Notes: a model not told the origin generated them from the sequence alone. 64,000 bases of DNA from Pseudocercospora fijiensis CIRAD86 (GCF_000340215.1 NW_006921537.1:4471947-4535946), one strand, 5' to 3'; counted from the stretch's first letter, positions 24,658-37,350 are shown. Numbers and translations are program-made.

Positions 24658-24813
24658 CATTAAACCGCTATACTAGCGCGCCCGTATACTAGTATTATAT
24701 AGCGAGAAAAGATCGGAAGTATTCGCGCTTACTTAGCGTAGATCTCGGGCGCACTATAGGCTATAAAGGTCGGCTACGTACTTAGCGCTAAGCCTCCTTA
24801 GCTTCCGCCTTAT
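24658..24813 (+). repeat. TRIM-like element, right terminal direct repeat
   Basis: 156 bp matching 10780-10936. Followed at 24814 by the Gypsy-1 integrase frame. Confidence 0.6.
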
Positions 24814-27546
24814 AACCTAGTAGAAGCTCTATAGAACAATATCTTCTATACCTATTAGGGCATACCTAAAGGGCTAGTATCCGACTATAGCTCGATCTTT
24901 ATATCGTACTACTAGAGCGAGGTATATCTCTAGCTAAGACTAGGGTATCGGCTATCGATAGCCTTCTACCTATAGACTAATAGTTAAACTAAGAAGTAGA
25001 ATGCTACCCTATAGTAGTACCTACGTAGCTATATTGACGAGGTTCCTAATAAATAAGTAGACCTCCTATAACTAGCCGAGTTTATATATAATAACTCTGT
25101 CTATTTATTAACTAGGGTATTACCCTACTATACTACTATAGGCTATAACCTAGCTATACTATAGCAACTACCGCTCGAGGCCGAGCGCTAAGGAAGGGAA
25201 GCCGGTTAATCGGAAATACTAGCGGCTATAGAACGTATATATAAGGTACGAGAAACCTATACTAAGATAGCTAATAAGTTAAAGAAAGTATAGGGCTATT
25301 ACAAGACCTACTATAGCAAGCATTATACGCTAATAACCTTTAAATAAGGCGATATAGTTATACTAAATACTAAGAACCTCCGCATTCGTAAATACCCTTC
25401 CCCTAATAGTAAAACACGCCCTTAGCTAGTACTACGGTTTTTTAGCCCCTTCTATATTCGAGAGCCGAAAGGCAATAGTTAAGCCTATTAATTATAGCTC
25501 CTACTATATTATACTATCTATAATACCTTCTCTATATCGCTTCTTAAACTATATTACTACCGAGAGGGCTAAGCAGCCCCTACTAAGCATAGAGATTTAT
25601 TAGCTAGTAGTAAAGAGCTATAGTAGGCACAACGTATACTAAATAATCGGATAAGGAATAGCAAGAAGGAGTACCTACTACGCTAGCAAGGCTATACGCC
25701 TAAGTAGGACTTATAGGAACCTAAAGAGTCCTTTAAGGATATAACCGAGTTACTATAAGAGTATAGGGCTACTAAGGATAGTAGGAAGAAGACTAAGAAG
25801 ATCTTATAAGCATAATAAAGCCGAGGTATTACCGCTTAGAATTAGTAATACCCCGGGGGTAGTATTAGCTATCTACCGCTAATAGCCCGTTCTTCTACCT
25901 CTATTATTACCTAATAGCAAACGACGCTCTTATAGAAGCCTAGAATATACCGCCTATAATAACTACCCTTCTGCTACTCTTATATCTACCTCCTATATCT
26001 ACCTCTTACTCTAGAAGCGCCTTGCTCGATAAGGATAAAGACGGTACTAGCGGAGCGTAGGCGATTAATTATTGTAGTAAAAATAATATTAGAATTACGA
26101 AGAAGGATAAGGGCTAATCGTAGTTGCTTTATAAGCGTAATGGGGGAATAAAGCCTAGAAAGCGGAAGAAATAAATTAGCGCTAAGGCGCTAACTAAAAT
26201 TTTACCTAGTAATACTATTATCGCTAAAACCTTACTACTAGCGACTCCTACTATTATTAACCTTGTCCGCCCCGCGTACTCTATTAGAATTCCGCTAAGG
26301 GACGCCGCCGCTATATTCCTTTCCTACCCTATCCGCTACGTATATAGATTGCTAGCAAAACTATATAGCTAATATATACGGTATTAACTAAGGACTAAAA
26401 GAATAAAAAGATACTTTAATAGAGCAAAACTATAGACAGGCAATACCCGGAATTACTCTTACGGATACGGTATAGACCTCGAGCTTATAACCCTTTAAGA
26501 TACGTTATAAAGCGACTAAGTAAATATAACTACTAGATTTCGANNNNNNNNNNNNNNNNNNNNNNNNNNNNNNNNNNNNNNNNNNNNNNNNNNNNNNNNN
26601 NNNNNNNNNNNNNNNNNNNNNNNNNNNNNNNNNNNNNNNNNNNNNNNNNNNNNNNNNNNNNNNNNNNNNNNNNNNNNNNNNNNNNNNNNNNNNNNNNNNN
26701 NNNNNNNNNNNNNNNNNNNNNNNNNNNNNNNNNNNNNNNNNNNNNNNNNNNNNNNNNNNNNNNNNNNNNNNNNNNNNNNNNNNNNNNNNNNNNNNNNNNN
26801 NNNNNNNNNNNNNNNNNTCTACCCGCCTTTTTTCGCAGTCGAGCTCGTCGTACCTTCTTCTTTCTTCGTAGTTCGTCCTATATAGATAGTAGCTATATTG
26901 ATTTAGTACTCCCTTTAGTTTAGTTTAAAGTTTTATATATATTCTTACTACTTAGCCTCTAACCCTTATATTATACGCTACGAAGGCGCCGCTATAGAAA
27001 ATTAGCTATACTAATTTTAGTAACAATTAATAGCTGCCTAACTAGGACCTAGGCGGTCGTAGCTACTAGATTGTTAGGCCTAGTAACCTTAGAAAAGAGC
27101 CGAAGCCCGAATGCTAATACCCGACTACTACTACCTACGGTTACGCCCTAAGCTAATTAGAGGAAGCTAAAGTAGGCCGTACGTAATAGAATAGTTCTTA
27201 TTACTAAGGGAATAGGACAAGACCCCGAGAGAATAATAACTAAGCGTAGAGGGATTACTATAACTCCCTATATCCGGTTATAGCTAGGTATACGCGTCAT
27301 TATTAGTTAAGGCTACTATATTGCAATAGCGTTAATATATCCTTACTATAGGGTTAGTAAAATAGTAGCTTAGTTAGAAGAGTAGTAGTTATATAAGGAC
27401 ATAGAAGTAAGCTTTAGTAATATAATAGATAGTAACGTAATTAGTTAGTTAAGCGTCCGATTTAGCGCGTAAGAAGCGCGGCTTAGTATAATTAAAAACT
27501 TAGCGAGGGGAGCAATAAAAAATAGCTACGAGGGCGAATAGAAGCC
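24814..27546 (+). mobile_element. Gypsy-1 internal region, right part (integrase, chromodomain, 3' region)
   Basis: The integrase core resumes with NLVEAL, then IPKGLVSDYSSIFISYYQSE and RLSIAFYLQTN. The 'HTDGQTER'-type motif is degraded. The GPY/F-like region is around 25.4-25.5 kb (FSPFYIREPKG). Around 25650-25745 a chromodomain-like tail reads KKEYLLR*QGYTPK*DL*EP with KESFKD following; stops stand at expected Trp/Gln positions. From about 25.8 kb the frame is unclear. The region includes the N gap. Sequence from about 26340 to 27546 recurs inverted at 60.45-61.24 kb, so it is the family's true 3' end. Confidence 0.8.
26544..26817. other. Assembly gap of 274 N
   Basis: A run of unknown bases inside the 3' region of Gypsy-1. 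The inverted sister copy at 60.45-61.24 kb joins the sequence left of the gap (CTAGATTTCGA) almost directly to sequence matching about 26970. The gap and the 150 bases after it are therefore extra DNA in this copy. Confidence 0.95.
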
Positions 27547-27732
27547 TATATTAGAGGGTATATAAAAGGCATATACCCGGCTTAGAAAAGGTAGGGTCTT
27601 AATGCCTTAGGCAGGGCTTAGCGCTTAGCGTTAGCCTAACTTCCTAACCTTCCTCTCTCTTCTTTATAGACCTTGTCGAATACTATACGCTTTTAACTAT
27701 ACTATTTACCTACTTACCTAACCTGTATTATA
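27547..27732 (+). repeat. Gypsy-1 right LTR
   Basis: 186 bp matching 6553-6742, with TATATAAAAGG at 27559-27569 as a likely TATA box and GTCGAATACTA at 27675-27685 at the predicted transcript start. It is followed by the CTAAC target duplication and then by LINE-2. Confidence 0.85.
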
Positions 27733-27737
27733 CTAAC

Positions 27738-30195
27738 TATCCTACTATACTCTTTAGTCTAGGATATCTCTATAAAGTTAGATAGCCTTACTAGTAGGAT
27801 AGCGTTACTAATATATTCCTATATTACTAACTATATTCCTACTAAGCCTGCTTAACCTGCTCTATTATAGTAAACAGTCCTTAGAGTAGGGAAGGGAGCC
27901 TCTACTAAAGGTCTCCTCTAACTGCCTCCTAGTCGGCCTTTTTCTACTAGACTCTCGGTATTCGGTCCCTCCGTTCCTACTATAGCTTTTATATCTTTAT
28001 AGAGATTAGCTTATAGCCTAATCCTATCTCTCTATATTTATCTACCTAGTATTAGCTAAGTCTTTAATAGATATTATAGGTAATAAATATAAGGTTAAGG
28101 GTCCTTACGCTCCTCTAGTTGTCTTATATTACTATCTAGTGTGCTATAGTAAGAAGTATACTATTCTCTCTTATAATTCTTATAAGGTTATCTGCCTAGT
28201 AGTGCTAGCTCTAGTCTAGGTTGTCTCCCTATATTAAGTAGTAAAGGTTAAAGTTACCTGTAAGCACCTAGCTATTACCTTAGTGCTTACGGATAGCCTA
28301 CTCTATAAGTAGTAGTAATCCTACCCCCCTACTACTCTCTAGGGCTAATAGGTAGTAGTAGTTATAGATAATAACTCTATCCCTCCCTATCCCTATACCG
28401 ACTAATTATAGGTCTTTATATTAAGAGTTTAGCTCCTATAGAGCCTTATATAGTTCCTTAGAGATATAGAGTGCTACTCTAGGATATAGGCCTTACGGGA
28501 TAATAATATAGAAGCCTAGGTATTTAACTATATTGTCTATAGGTGCGTTAATCTAGGGCTCCTAAATTGCTAGAATATAGTCTTCCTTTAGGTCTATTTA
28601 TTAGAAGAAGGCTTATTATGCCTTATTTGCGCTATCGTTTATATTATGTTAGATAATATAGGGGCTAGTTAATATTAGAGGATAGTAGGGGGTCTACTAT
28701 TTATATATCTTCCCTCTCTATTGCCCTCTATTAGCTTAGCTTTAAGGGGAGGAAGCTAAGTTTATTAGTCTAGGTATCTCCCTAGTTCCTTACGCTTATA
28801 GTACCTATTAGTCTTTCTAGGGGTCTTCTCTCTTACATTTCCCTATAAGTCTCTCTCCTCCGCTTTTCTAGGGATTCGGCTTACATTTTCCTACTTTATA
28901 CTAGCGTCTAGTCTTTATAGCTCCTCTATATCCCTCTAAACTTCTCTACTATTACGTCCCTAAATCCTCTTACCTTTGCCTAGGCGGCTAGCTTTATACT
29001 ATATATCCTAGACTAGGTAGGGTAGCTGCCTTTTTAGTTACTATATATATGTTTACTACTAGGGCATTTATCTATTCTATATTCCTCTACGTATTTTACG
29101 TATACCTGGTTCTTACTATAGTACTTAGCTATATATCTAAACCTCTAGTAGTTAAGGTACTATATTATCCTTTATTACTAGGTAAAGAGTTCTACTAGGA
29201 GGATAGTTCCTTAGACTAGTAGTTCCTTCCTTATAATTTCCTCTACCTAGCTAGCGCTCTATATATAGAGTACTATTAAGGAGTATATTTGTCCTTCCCT
29301 AGCCTTAGGGCTCTTAAGCTAGAAGGTTCTTCCTACTTTAAGGTTAGGGTACTATCTAGTATTATCGTCCTAGAATCTTTCTATAGTTTCCTTCTTATTA
29401 GGGCTATAGTCTCTAATATATAACCTATAGACTAGTATCTAATAGGCTACCTATAATATCTCTCTTTCTAGGAATATCTCTTATATCTATTCCCTACTCC
29501 CCTAGAGCTAGGCTTTTACTAGTTATAATATTATAAATATAGTAATATATCCGCTAGGTTGTTTCCTAACCCTAATTACTCTAGGGTCCCCTATCTCTAT
29601 TAAGAGTTCTATATTACTCTTTTTTAGGGTCTTTTCTCTATTTAAGGTATCCCCTACTATTACGTATACTACGTATACCTCCTATAGGAGGGATCTAGGC
29701 TAGGGGAAGGGGGATAGCTAGCTTAAAAGGTAACCTATACCTAAGATACTAGCTGCTAGCCCCTATAGGAAGGTTTCTGTTTTTGTAGGTAGTCGCTAAG
29801 GTCTTTTATTAATTATACTACTATCGCGTTCTATTAGTAGTAGAGGATCGTGATTATATATCTCTAGAGAAGGGAGGAAAGAAGAGCTACCTATTTATTA
29901 GCTAGGCCCTTAGGGTAAGAGGTAGCGGCCTTTATTTCTTAGAGTAAAGAGTTTAAATTCTCTTATATCTAGTAATTCTCTTTTTCTAATTAAATGCCTG
30001 CCCTACTAGCCTAGCTCCCTCTTAGGGTAGGTTAGGGCTTTCTTAGCCTAGAGGAGCTAGTTAATAGAAGCTAGGGACTTCTACCTCCTCTATACCTCTT
30101 AGTAGTGTCCTAGATCTTCGCGAGTCTATCTAGATAGGCTCTAGTATACTAAGATGCCTAGAGGCCTTCTTATAGCGCTATCCTGTCTTACTCGT
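27738..30195 (-). mobile_element. LINE-2, 5' half (ORF1 and endonuclease)
   Basis: Minus-strand continuation of the LINE whose RT is at 4115-6547. ORF1 runs down from about 30.19 kb. Near 29090-29170 a degraded CCHC knuckle reads YLNYQRFRYIAKYYSKNQ, with Cys to Tyr and His to Tyr changes. Endonuclease-like sequence lies at about 27.8-28.9 kb. In-frame stops are common. The 5' end near 30195 is set by loss of recognisable frame and is approximate. Confidence 0.65.
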
Positions 30196-33110
30196 TATAG
30201 TAGAATGCTTGCTACTATTACATTAGCTTATAGCACTTAACTATTGTGTATAGATATACTTTCTATAGATATAAATCTACTATCTATATGTATTTTATCT
30301 ATATATATAAAATCTATATTTATACTATCTTTAAATATTAGCTATATATATATTACCTACTCTATATAGATTGAGGTTAGACGAATAAAGATATTTCGGT
30401 TTACTTAGAGATTCTGTTCTATCTCGTTCTTCAGTTTTAGTAAAGTATACGTTTTCTTTAGTATTCTTAGAGGTTTATTAGTAGCTATTAAGATAAAAGT
30501 GTTTAAGAGCTTTAAAAGGATCTTTAGAAAAGTTTTTATCTTCTAAGTATTTATCTTTTTTATAGTACGAATACTTCTTTATAGAAGCGCTTTAAGGACC
30601 TTTAATTTTAAAGCGCTTTAAGGGCTTTTTAGATAATTTATTCTTAGACTTTTATGTTTAATAAAGAGTATTATTTCTTTCCCTTTTAAACTATACTATC
30701 TACCTTTATTAAGTATATTAGAGAATAAACTTTCTAGTTCTAAGCGATCCCCGCCTTTTATAGCAATAAGATTAAATTAGTTAGAAAAAACTCGTATTCG
30801 TCGCTTAGATTATTAAAGGTCTTAGGTACCATAACTTACTTAAGAAGTATATATATTCTTTAAACTCTTGTTCGTCGTAGGAGAGTATGCCTTTTTAAGA
30901 ATATTTAAAGCCTCTTTAGAGTAGAATATATCCTATACTTATAGTAATTAAACTTTCTCTACTAATAGCTATAAAGAATCTAAGGCTTTGGCTTTAATAT
31001 TTTCTTCTATTTTATCGTTAAAAACATTCTTAATATATCTTTCCTCTACTAAAATAAACTCTATCCTCCCGAACTAAAATATATAGTTCTATTAGTTATT
31101 AGAATAATAAAACGTAAAACAATCTCTCGCTAAGCTATATATCTAGGACTTCTTAAGGCATAGTTTTTAATCTTCCTTTTAATAAGAGAAGAGATATCTT
31201 TAAAGTCTAGAGTTTTTAAGGAAGCTCCTAGCGAGATTAAGCGATATAGTCTTAAAAGAGAAACTAATTTAGAGTTTTGATTTTAAAGATCTTAGATACT
31301 AAGGACGTAGCTAGTGTTACTTATTAAAGAAAGTCTCTATTAAGACATAAAGTATTTTGAATATATGTATATTTAGAAGGAAATCTATGTCTTTTTTAGT
31401 TTTAAAGATCTATCGATATATAGATAATTCTTATCTATCGTGTATTATATTAAAAAATAGATAGTATCTCTTAATAGACAAATAGTTTATCTATAGGAAT
31501 ATAGACTTTTATATCTAGTTCATTAAAGAGTCTACGGTAAATTAGTATATTTTATTAATAATAGTTAGCCTACTAAAGTAATATCTTACAATGCATAGTT
31601 ATCTTATCTATATATCGAAAGATAAGTGTCTAGATAAATTTACTAGTAATTTGGCTAGATAGTATATAGTAGAAGACGAATAGTGTATTAGGGTTCTTCT
31701 ATAGCATATATATCTTATTTAAGTATCTAAAGAATAAGTTTGAATAGCCTTTTTAAAAGATATTTATAGATGATTTATAGATACTCTCTATCTTCTAATA
31801 AAATAAAAATATAGAGATATTGTTTTCTTAGTTAGACTAATACTAGTAAAGATAGATTACCTATACTAGCATTATTCGAGATAGTCTATATATAGCTTAG
31901 TTTCTCCTACCTATAGATACTATCCTAGACATAGTAAAGCTACTTATAGATTAACTATATATAAGTAGTATCTTCTAGTTCTTAGCCTATAGATATAGAG
32001 TTATATATATCTATATGTAGATAGATCTTTAGATAATCGTATCTATAATAGGTACTCTTTATTATAGGCACTATACGTTCGTATATATATCTAGATCTTT
32101 AGACTCTACTTTTGAAATATCTTAGAAGGAGGATAGAGACGATAGTATATATGCTCTTAAGCTACCTAAGTCTCGGTCCTAAAGTAATATTATACTACTA
32201 GTTTTTCCTAAAAGTACTTTTATTAGGTTTTTTATAACTCTAACTGTTTTTTTTTCGTATATATATTATAGTAGGGACGATATACTCTATAGGCCTCTTT
32301 TGTAAATCCGGGGCCGATATATCCTTTATAATCGTTCGAATCGGTTCGTAAATCGATCTAATTAGTCGTTTATCGCTCGATATCTATCTCGCTCGTTCGT
32401 ATATCGATAAATCCTACCCTATCGTTTATTTAATATTGTTATTCGTTGTAAACGATATATCGTTCGTTTTGTCTTTATATGTTAATAGGATTACGTTTTG
32501 TCGAGATTTGTCGAAAGTATAGATAGCTATAGGTATAGATATTCCTCTAGGTTCCTACTATCTTTAGTTTCTAAGTTTCTACGAGTTGCCTAGGCGTATA
32601 ATCTACTTATTAGACTTCCGACACTTCCTATAACTTTAGCTTAACTACCCCTAAGTAGTAGCTAAAGAGTAAATAGTAGCTAAATTACTTATCTAGCTAA
32701 CTAGCTATCTTCGTCGCCTTATTATATTAGCTACTAAGGTCTTAGGATATTATATATACGTATAGTAGCTTCCGCGTACTACTAGGTACTCCTAGTTTTT
32801 ATCTTATAATTAGATCTCTAGAACTACTTATTCTATAGGCGACTAAACCTATAGGAGTTCTCCCTTAAGCTACGAATTTCCTACTAATTTTTAGGCCTTA
32901 TATCTATATAAACTAGTATAAGTAGTTATAGACGTTTTTAGATGTTTTTTTATATAGTAACTAATATAAGTACTAGATCCCTTCTATATTATGTACAATT
33001 GGTCTAGAGCCTCTGTTTACTATCTCTTTGCTATCTAGAAATGTATGCTATATAGAAAAACTAAAAGATACTTTTAGTATTTAGAGACATTTTACCTACT
33101 ATAAAGCGTT
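30196..33110. other. TA-rich RIP-type desert with an unidentified coding relic
   Basis: About 2.9 kb of very TA-rich DNA, with runs such as TATCTATATATATAAAATC near 30.3 kb. On the minus strand between roughly 31.25 and 30.85 kb one frame stays coherent when TAG/TAA are taken as Gln (for example DCFTFYYSNN, FGRIEFILVEERYIKNVFND). It ends without a family I recognise. I see no LTR, RNA gene or intact coding region in the rest. Confidence 0.5.
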
Positions 33111-33374
33111 ATAAGAGAGTCCGTACTGTATAGGAATGCTTTGACGGAACTAATTGGAAAGATAATTACTGATATATACTTCATATCTACTAATCCTTAC
33201 CTAGCTAAACAAAGATAATTTAAGGGTTCCTGAAATGCCGCTGTTTGTGTCTGTTTCGGCTCCAGCACTTGGATTACCGAGTCAACTGCTCACTTACAGC
33301 AATGAAATGCTTCGTCACCCAACATGGCGGTATCTGTCATGTCTTCGCTTATAACACCAGCTTGTCACACCACC
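33111..33374. other. 3' flank of the GT31-like gene
   Basis: Normal-composition sequence begins near 33110, where CA and TG dinucleotides return. It holds only the downstream flank of the gene; no further coding region is evident. Confidence 0.6.
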
Positions 33375-34933
33375 TCATCCGCGCCAATTGATCTTGCAGC
33401 CTTCTTGAGATTTCCGGAATTGATCGATTCTCTCTTGGATCCAGCCACTTCTCCAGTGTTCATCTTCTCGCTCGTCGCTCTTACCGAAGCGGATGTCTCT
33501 GCCGAGATGGCATCGTCCAGGAGTGAACATCCACTGTATGCACTTGTCTCCTTCGATCACGCACGCTTCTGCACAAAGTTCCTCGGATTCGGTTGCTCTT
33601 TGCTGATGCGATTCAAGCTCGGAGAAAGCAGTGTCTTCATCACCAGTAAGCGAAGCAGAGACAAACCTGAGATCGTTGGACAAGTTGTTCCATGATGTTC
33701 GGTTGACCGTTACATGTCGCCCAAGAAAGTGTTCGAAGATGTCGCGATACAGGTATGGCGTCCTCCATCCATGCTCTGCGGCCCAGTCGATCTGAAATTG
33801 CCAGTACGTGTCGACTTCGATAGGACTGACATGGTGGAAAGTCATGGGTGGTGTGCACCAGTGATGTTGGGTGAAGTCGACAGTGCTGATTGTCTCACCT
33901 GTCCAATTGTTAGCGTGCTGACGTGTCAGACCTTGTCATGTTGAACCAACACACCTTGGATCAACGGCCAAGCTGGTGTCAAGGGAATATCGACTGCTTT
34001 GAAAGCACGAGCGACGATCTCGTCACCGCAGCATGATATTGCTGTCTGGTCCTCCCATTTCTCATCGTACAACTCTTTTCCGGCATTGTATCGCGCGGCC
34101 TCTAGAATGTCGGCTGCTTTCCTTGAGACCACAATCCCGCTGCCTCCGTGGGCAAAGGTGGTGTCGCCTATGACATTCTGCGCTCCGAGATAGTATGGCT
34201 GCTGAGAATCCATGGATTGCAGCCAGAGCAGTAGGTTCAGCCAGTGCAGGCTTGTGTCGGCCTCTATCATTACAAACCACTGTATGTGGTCTGGCGCATT
34301 CTCAAAGGTCTCGTGAAACATGGGCAAGAATTTCCACTTATCCAGATTCCAGCCTGAGTCGCCCATCAGCTTGCCTAGATCCTGGCCCTCAGCGTGCCAT
34401 TTCGCAATCTCTCTGTACATCTTGAAATCTCCATGTTTCCCCCTGACCCTCTTGCTGACCGGCTTGATCGCATCGTGGATTTTGGTGTCGGCAAAGCTTT
34501 GTTCCAGATCAGAGAAGACGATGAAATGCGGAGTGCACTTCAGAGTGGTTACAAAGTGCGTTGGCAGTTTCTGATACAGCTCTGTTGCGCCGGTCTTGAG
34601 CATAAGCATGACCTTGTCCGCTCCGGGTAGGTGCAGACATGTCTCGTTGACTTGATGACTCGTTTCTTCCACCACGTCGTCCGTTTCGTCCGATGGCAGC
34701 GGCGGCGGAGGAGTCGGGTCGGTAAGAAGCTTGGCCCGGTCAGGCGTGAGCTCTGTCGCTTGGAATGCGCTCTTCTCGTTGTCCGACAGTGGCGTGAAAG
34801 ACTGTCCGGCTTTGTACGAGTGTGCCCTGGGCAGCCAAGCATCGCGAAACAGGAACACGGCGAGCACAAGCAGGAATATGGCAGCCACGCGGCTCGGCGT
34901 GAGGCCGCGAGCTCCGCCGAGAAGGGCACTCAT
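33375..34933 (-). CDS. GT31-like type II membrane glycosyltransferase
   Basis: Two exons, 34933-33955 and 33898-33375, encode about 500 residues. The 56-nt intron (33899-33954) has GTGTGT, a GCTAAC branch site and ACAG; splicing joins PLIQG to ETISTVD and removes a stop. The start is the first ATG in frame. Residues 16-29 (VAAIFLLVLAVFLF) form one membrane anchor behind a basic start, as in Golgi type II enzymes. The lumenal part has a Pro-rich stem, then FVMIEADTSLHW with an acidic EAD near residue 224 (DxD position), a GGSGIVVSRKAADIL segment and CCGDEIVARAF. These fit fungal Fringe/DUF604-like GT31 proteins. A Cys-rich C-terminus (CAEACVIEGDKCIQW) resembles a PAN/Apple module. The donor and acceptor sugars cannot be told from sequence. 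It is alone in its island. Confidence 0.88.
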
Positions 34934-35020
34934 GGGGATGGCGGTCAATGTAGTCGAGGTGGCAGCGGCGGGCACGCATTAGAAGGGGACGGAAGGGCAG
35001 GGCGAGGATACATGGAGTCG

Positions 35021-35106
35021 ACGGTCAGCAGTGGAAGACGGTCAGCAGTGGAAGAATGGAAGAGGAGGAGGAGGAGGAGGAGGAGGAGGAGCAGGAGGAG
35101 GAGAGG
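35021..35106. repeat. 17-bp duplication and (GAG)n tract upstream of the GT31-like gene
   Basis: ACGGTCAGCAGTGGAAG occurs twice in tandem (35021-35037, 35038-35054), followed by about fourteen GAG-type triplets to 35106. On the gene's strand this is a pyrimidine-rich (CTC)n tract some 90-170 bases before the ATG, a plausible promoter or 5' UTR element. Confidence 0.85.
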
Positions 35107-35279
35107 TACAATAATTCTCGGTGCTCACCACTGACCGGCAGTGCGATCTGCCACAACAACCATGAGATGGAACTAGCGTACGGAGTGTTCTGCGAGGTAC
35201 CTATAGCTCATACGATACAGTAATAGGCACCTTCAGCCCTTGCTTTATAACCGTTTCTCATATGTAAGAAGCCGCGAAT

Positions 35280-36880
35280 AGCGTCGTTTTAGTGCCGGAA
35301 AGTGAATAACTATTATAACGGCGAATTTGAGGTTTAGTGCTTAGTTTGCGTAGCGTCTATAGAATGCCTGCTTAGTAAGCAGCCTCGGTACTAAGAAGCC
35401 CCTAGGTCTTAGACCTTACTATAATTAGTATAGAAGAACGGATATCTATTACTACCGTATACTATAGAAGAATACAACTATAGCGACCTACCGACTAACC
35501 TATCGACTAATAGTAAACTTAAAGAGGATATTATCGCTATCTATAGTAGAATATTAGTAATAACGGCGGCCGTTCTAGCCTCGGAAAGTAAAGACCCCCT
35601 AGATCTAGCTATTCGCCGAGAGGGTAAGACTAAGCGTAAATACTAGTATAGATAGAGCCGTAGTAATAAGCTATATAAGCCGCTAAGGTCGTATAAACGA
35701 GGTAAGTAATAGAGCGTAGAAATATATTCTAACGAGGATTTCTAAGGCGACTTCCACTTCTCGAAGGACTAGATAATTAAACTAGCGGAGTTATTATACC
35801 TAGAGTCTATTAAATTGCCGTAGAAGGTACGCGTAGAGCCGATAACTATACTATATATTATATATAGTAGGCTCTTAAACCCTAGTTATTAACGTAACCT
35901 ATATAAAACCTTCGGCCGTAGTCTAGCGTAGATATCGTATATATTTAATACTAGTTATACTTAATTAGTAAGGCGCTAGAAGGATAGGTTAGTATAGGAC
36001 TTTAATCGATTAAGTAAAGAATATCTGTAGTAGATAGCCGTTGCTATAGCTGGATTAATTAATATTAAGTACGTTTTTAGTTATATTAATAGTACCTTAC
36101 GGAAGTGCTATAGACCGACCTATTACTAGCGGCTATTCTATAATAGTTATAAGCACTTCTATAGACTTAAATACTAAGGCATTGTCCTACCGGATAGTAT
36201 AATATTACTATATAGTCTAGTACCTAGTTCTTATAGCGATACGGCTTTAGTATTAGAGTCTAGTTTTAACGATATCTAGAAGTCCTATTTCGAGCCGCTA
36301 GGTTAACTACTATAGCTATTCGACGAGCAGGTATACTTATATAGTAATTAGGCCTATAATATCCTCGATAGTATTATAGGAAGTTAGAAAACAACAAATA
36401 GCGAGTTTCGTAACGCTAGTAAGGTAATAGTAGTAAAGGAGATAAGTACTATATACTAGTCGGTCGAATAGAGGTTTATAGAGGTTATTAATAACTAGGA
36501 GCTAATAAAGTACTTCTATAGGTTACGAGTCGAGTTAATACCGGTCGGAGCGATATATATTATTACTACCCTACTTACTAATTATTTAACTTGCTATTAT
36601 AGTAATAAGATTAGTCGACTATATAAGGTAAGGTCGCTAAGTATATATAAATATCTCGCTAACCTACTACTCCCTTCTATACCTTCTTTAGCTCTATTTA
36701 TCGGTAGCGACCTTCTATACTATAGTAGAGACTTCGGAGCGAGCCTTTATATAGGCGATAAGATATTCGATAGTAGCGCTTTATTTAGATATAGTCGGAC
36801 GGCTATACTAGACTATAAGATAGATAAGATTAAGGTTCTTAATATAACGGAAGAAGATTAAATAGTAGAAGATATAGGAA
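35280..36880 (+). mobile_element. PIF/Harbinger transposase relic
   Basis: RIP-degraded DDE_Tnp_4-type transposase in plus orientation. Reading stops as Gln or Trp gives a coherent frame. It shows a fungal Harbinger N-terminal part (YSNEDFQGDFHFSKDQIIKL, taking TAA/TAG as Gln), the first catalytic region near 36075-36120 (YINSTLRKCYRPTYYQRLFY, where family members have an Asp at the N of INST), then LKYQGIVLPDSI. The distal part near 36470-36590 (FIEVINNQELIKYFYRLRVE, LLTNYLTCYYSNK) holds the last acidic region. The frame ends near 36860. Terminal inverted repeats were not found by eye. Confidence 0.8.
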
Positions 36881-37350
36881 AGCGCTAATACGGATATACC
36901 CGTACTAGTATATAGTATATTATACGAGATACTTTACGCCTTTAAATATAATAATAATATTAATAATTTTCTATATCTTTATATACGTTATATTCTTTAG
37001 TATACGACGGGTTTTATTATCTAAAAACGAGCGAAAAGGAGTAATACGTTATTATATAGCGAGTCGTAGAAGGTCGAGGCCCGCTTACTAAGCGATAAAG
37101 TTTCGGCTTTCTATATTACTTAGAGCTATATACTATAATACCTACCCTATTTTACTATTCCTTATAGCGGTCGATATAAGGTTCGCTATTCGAGCTTAGA
37201 TCTTACGATTTTATATAGCGTAGAGAGTCTTAGCGCTCTCGTATCGAATAAAGCTATAATTTCGAATAGGTACCTATAAAAGAAGATATTAACTAAGTAA
37301 TTATAATATTCTCGATAATAAGAACGTAATAAGAATACAATACTACTATT

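Noticed and set aside
34631..35134. Plus-strand open frame over the GT31-like start
   Set aside because: Arg-rich shadow of the gene plus translation of the GAG triplet run.
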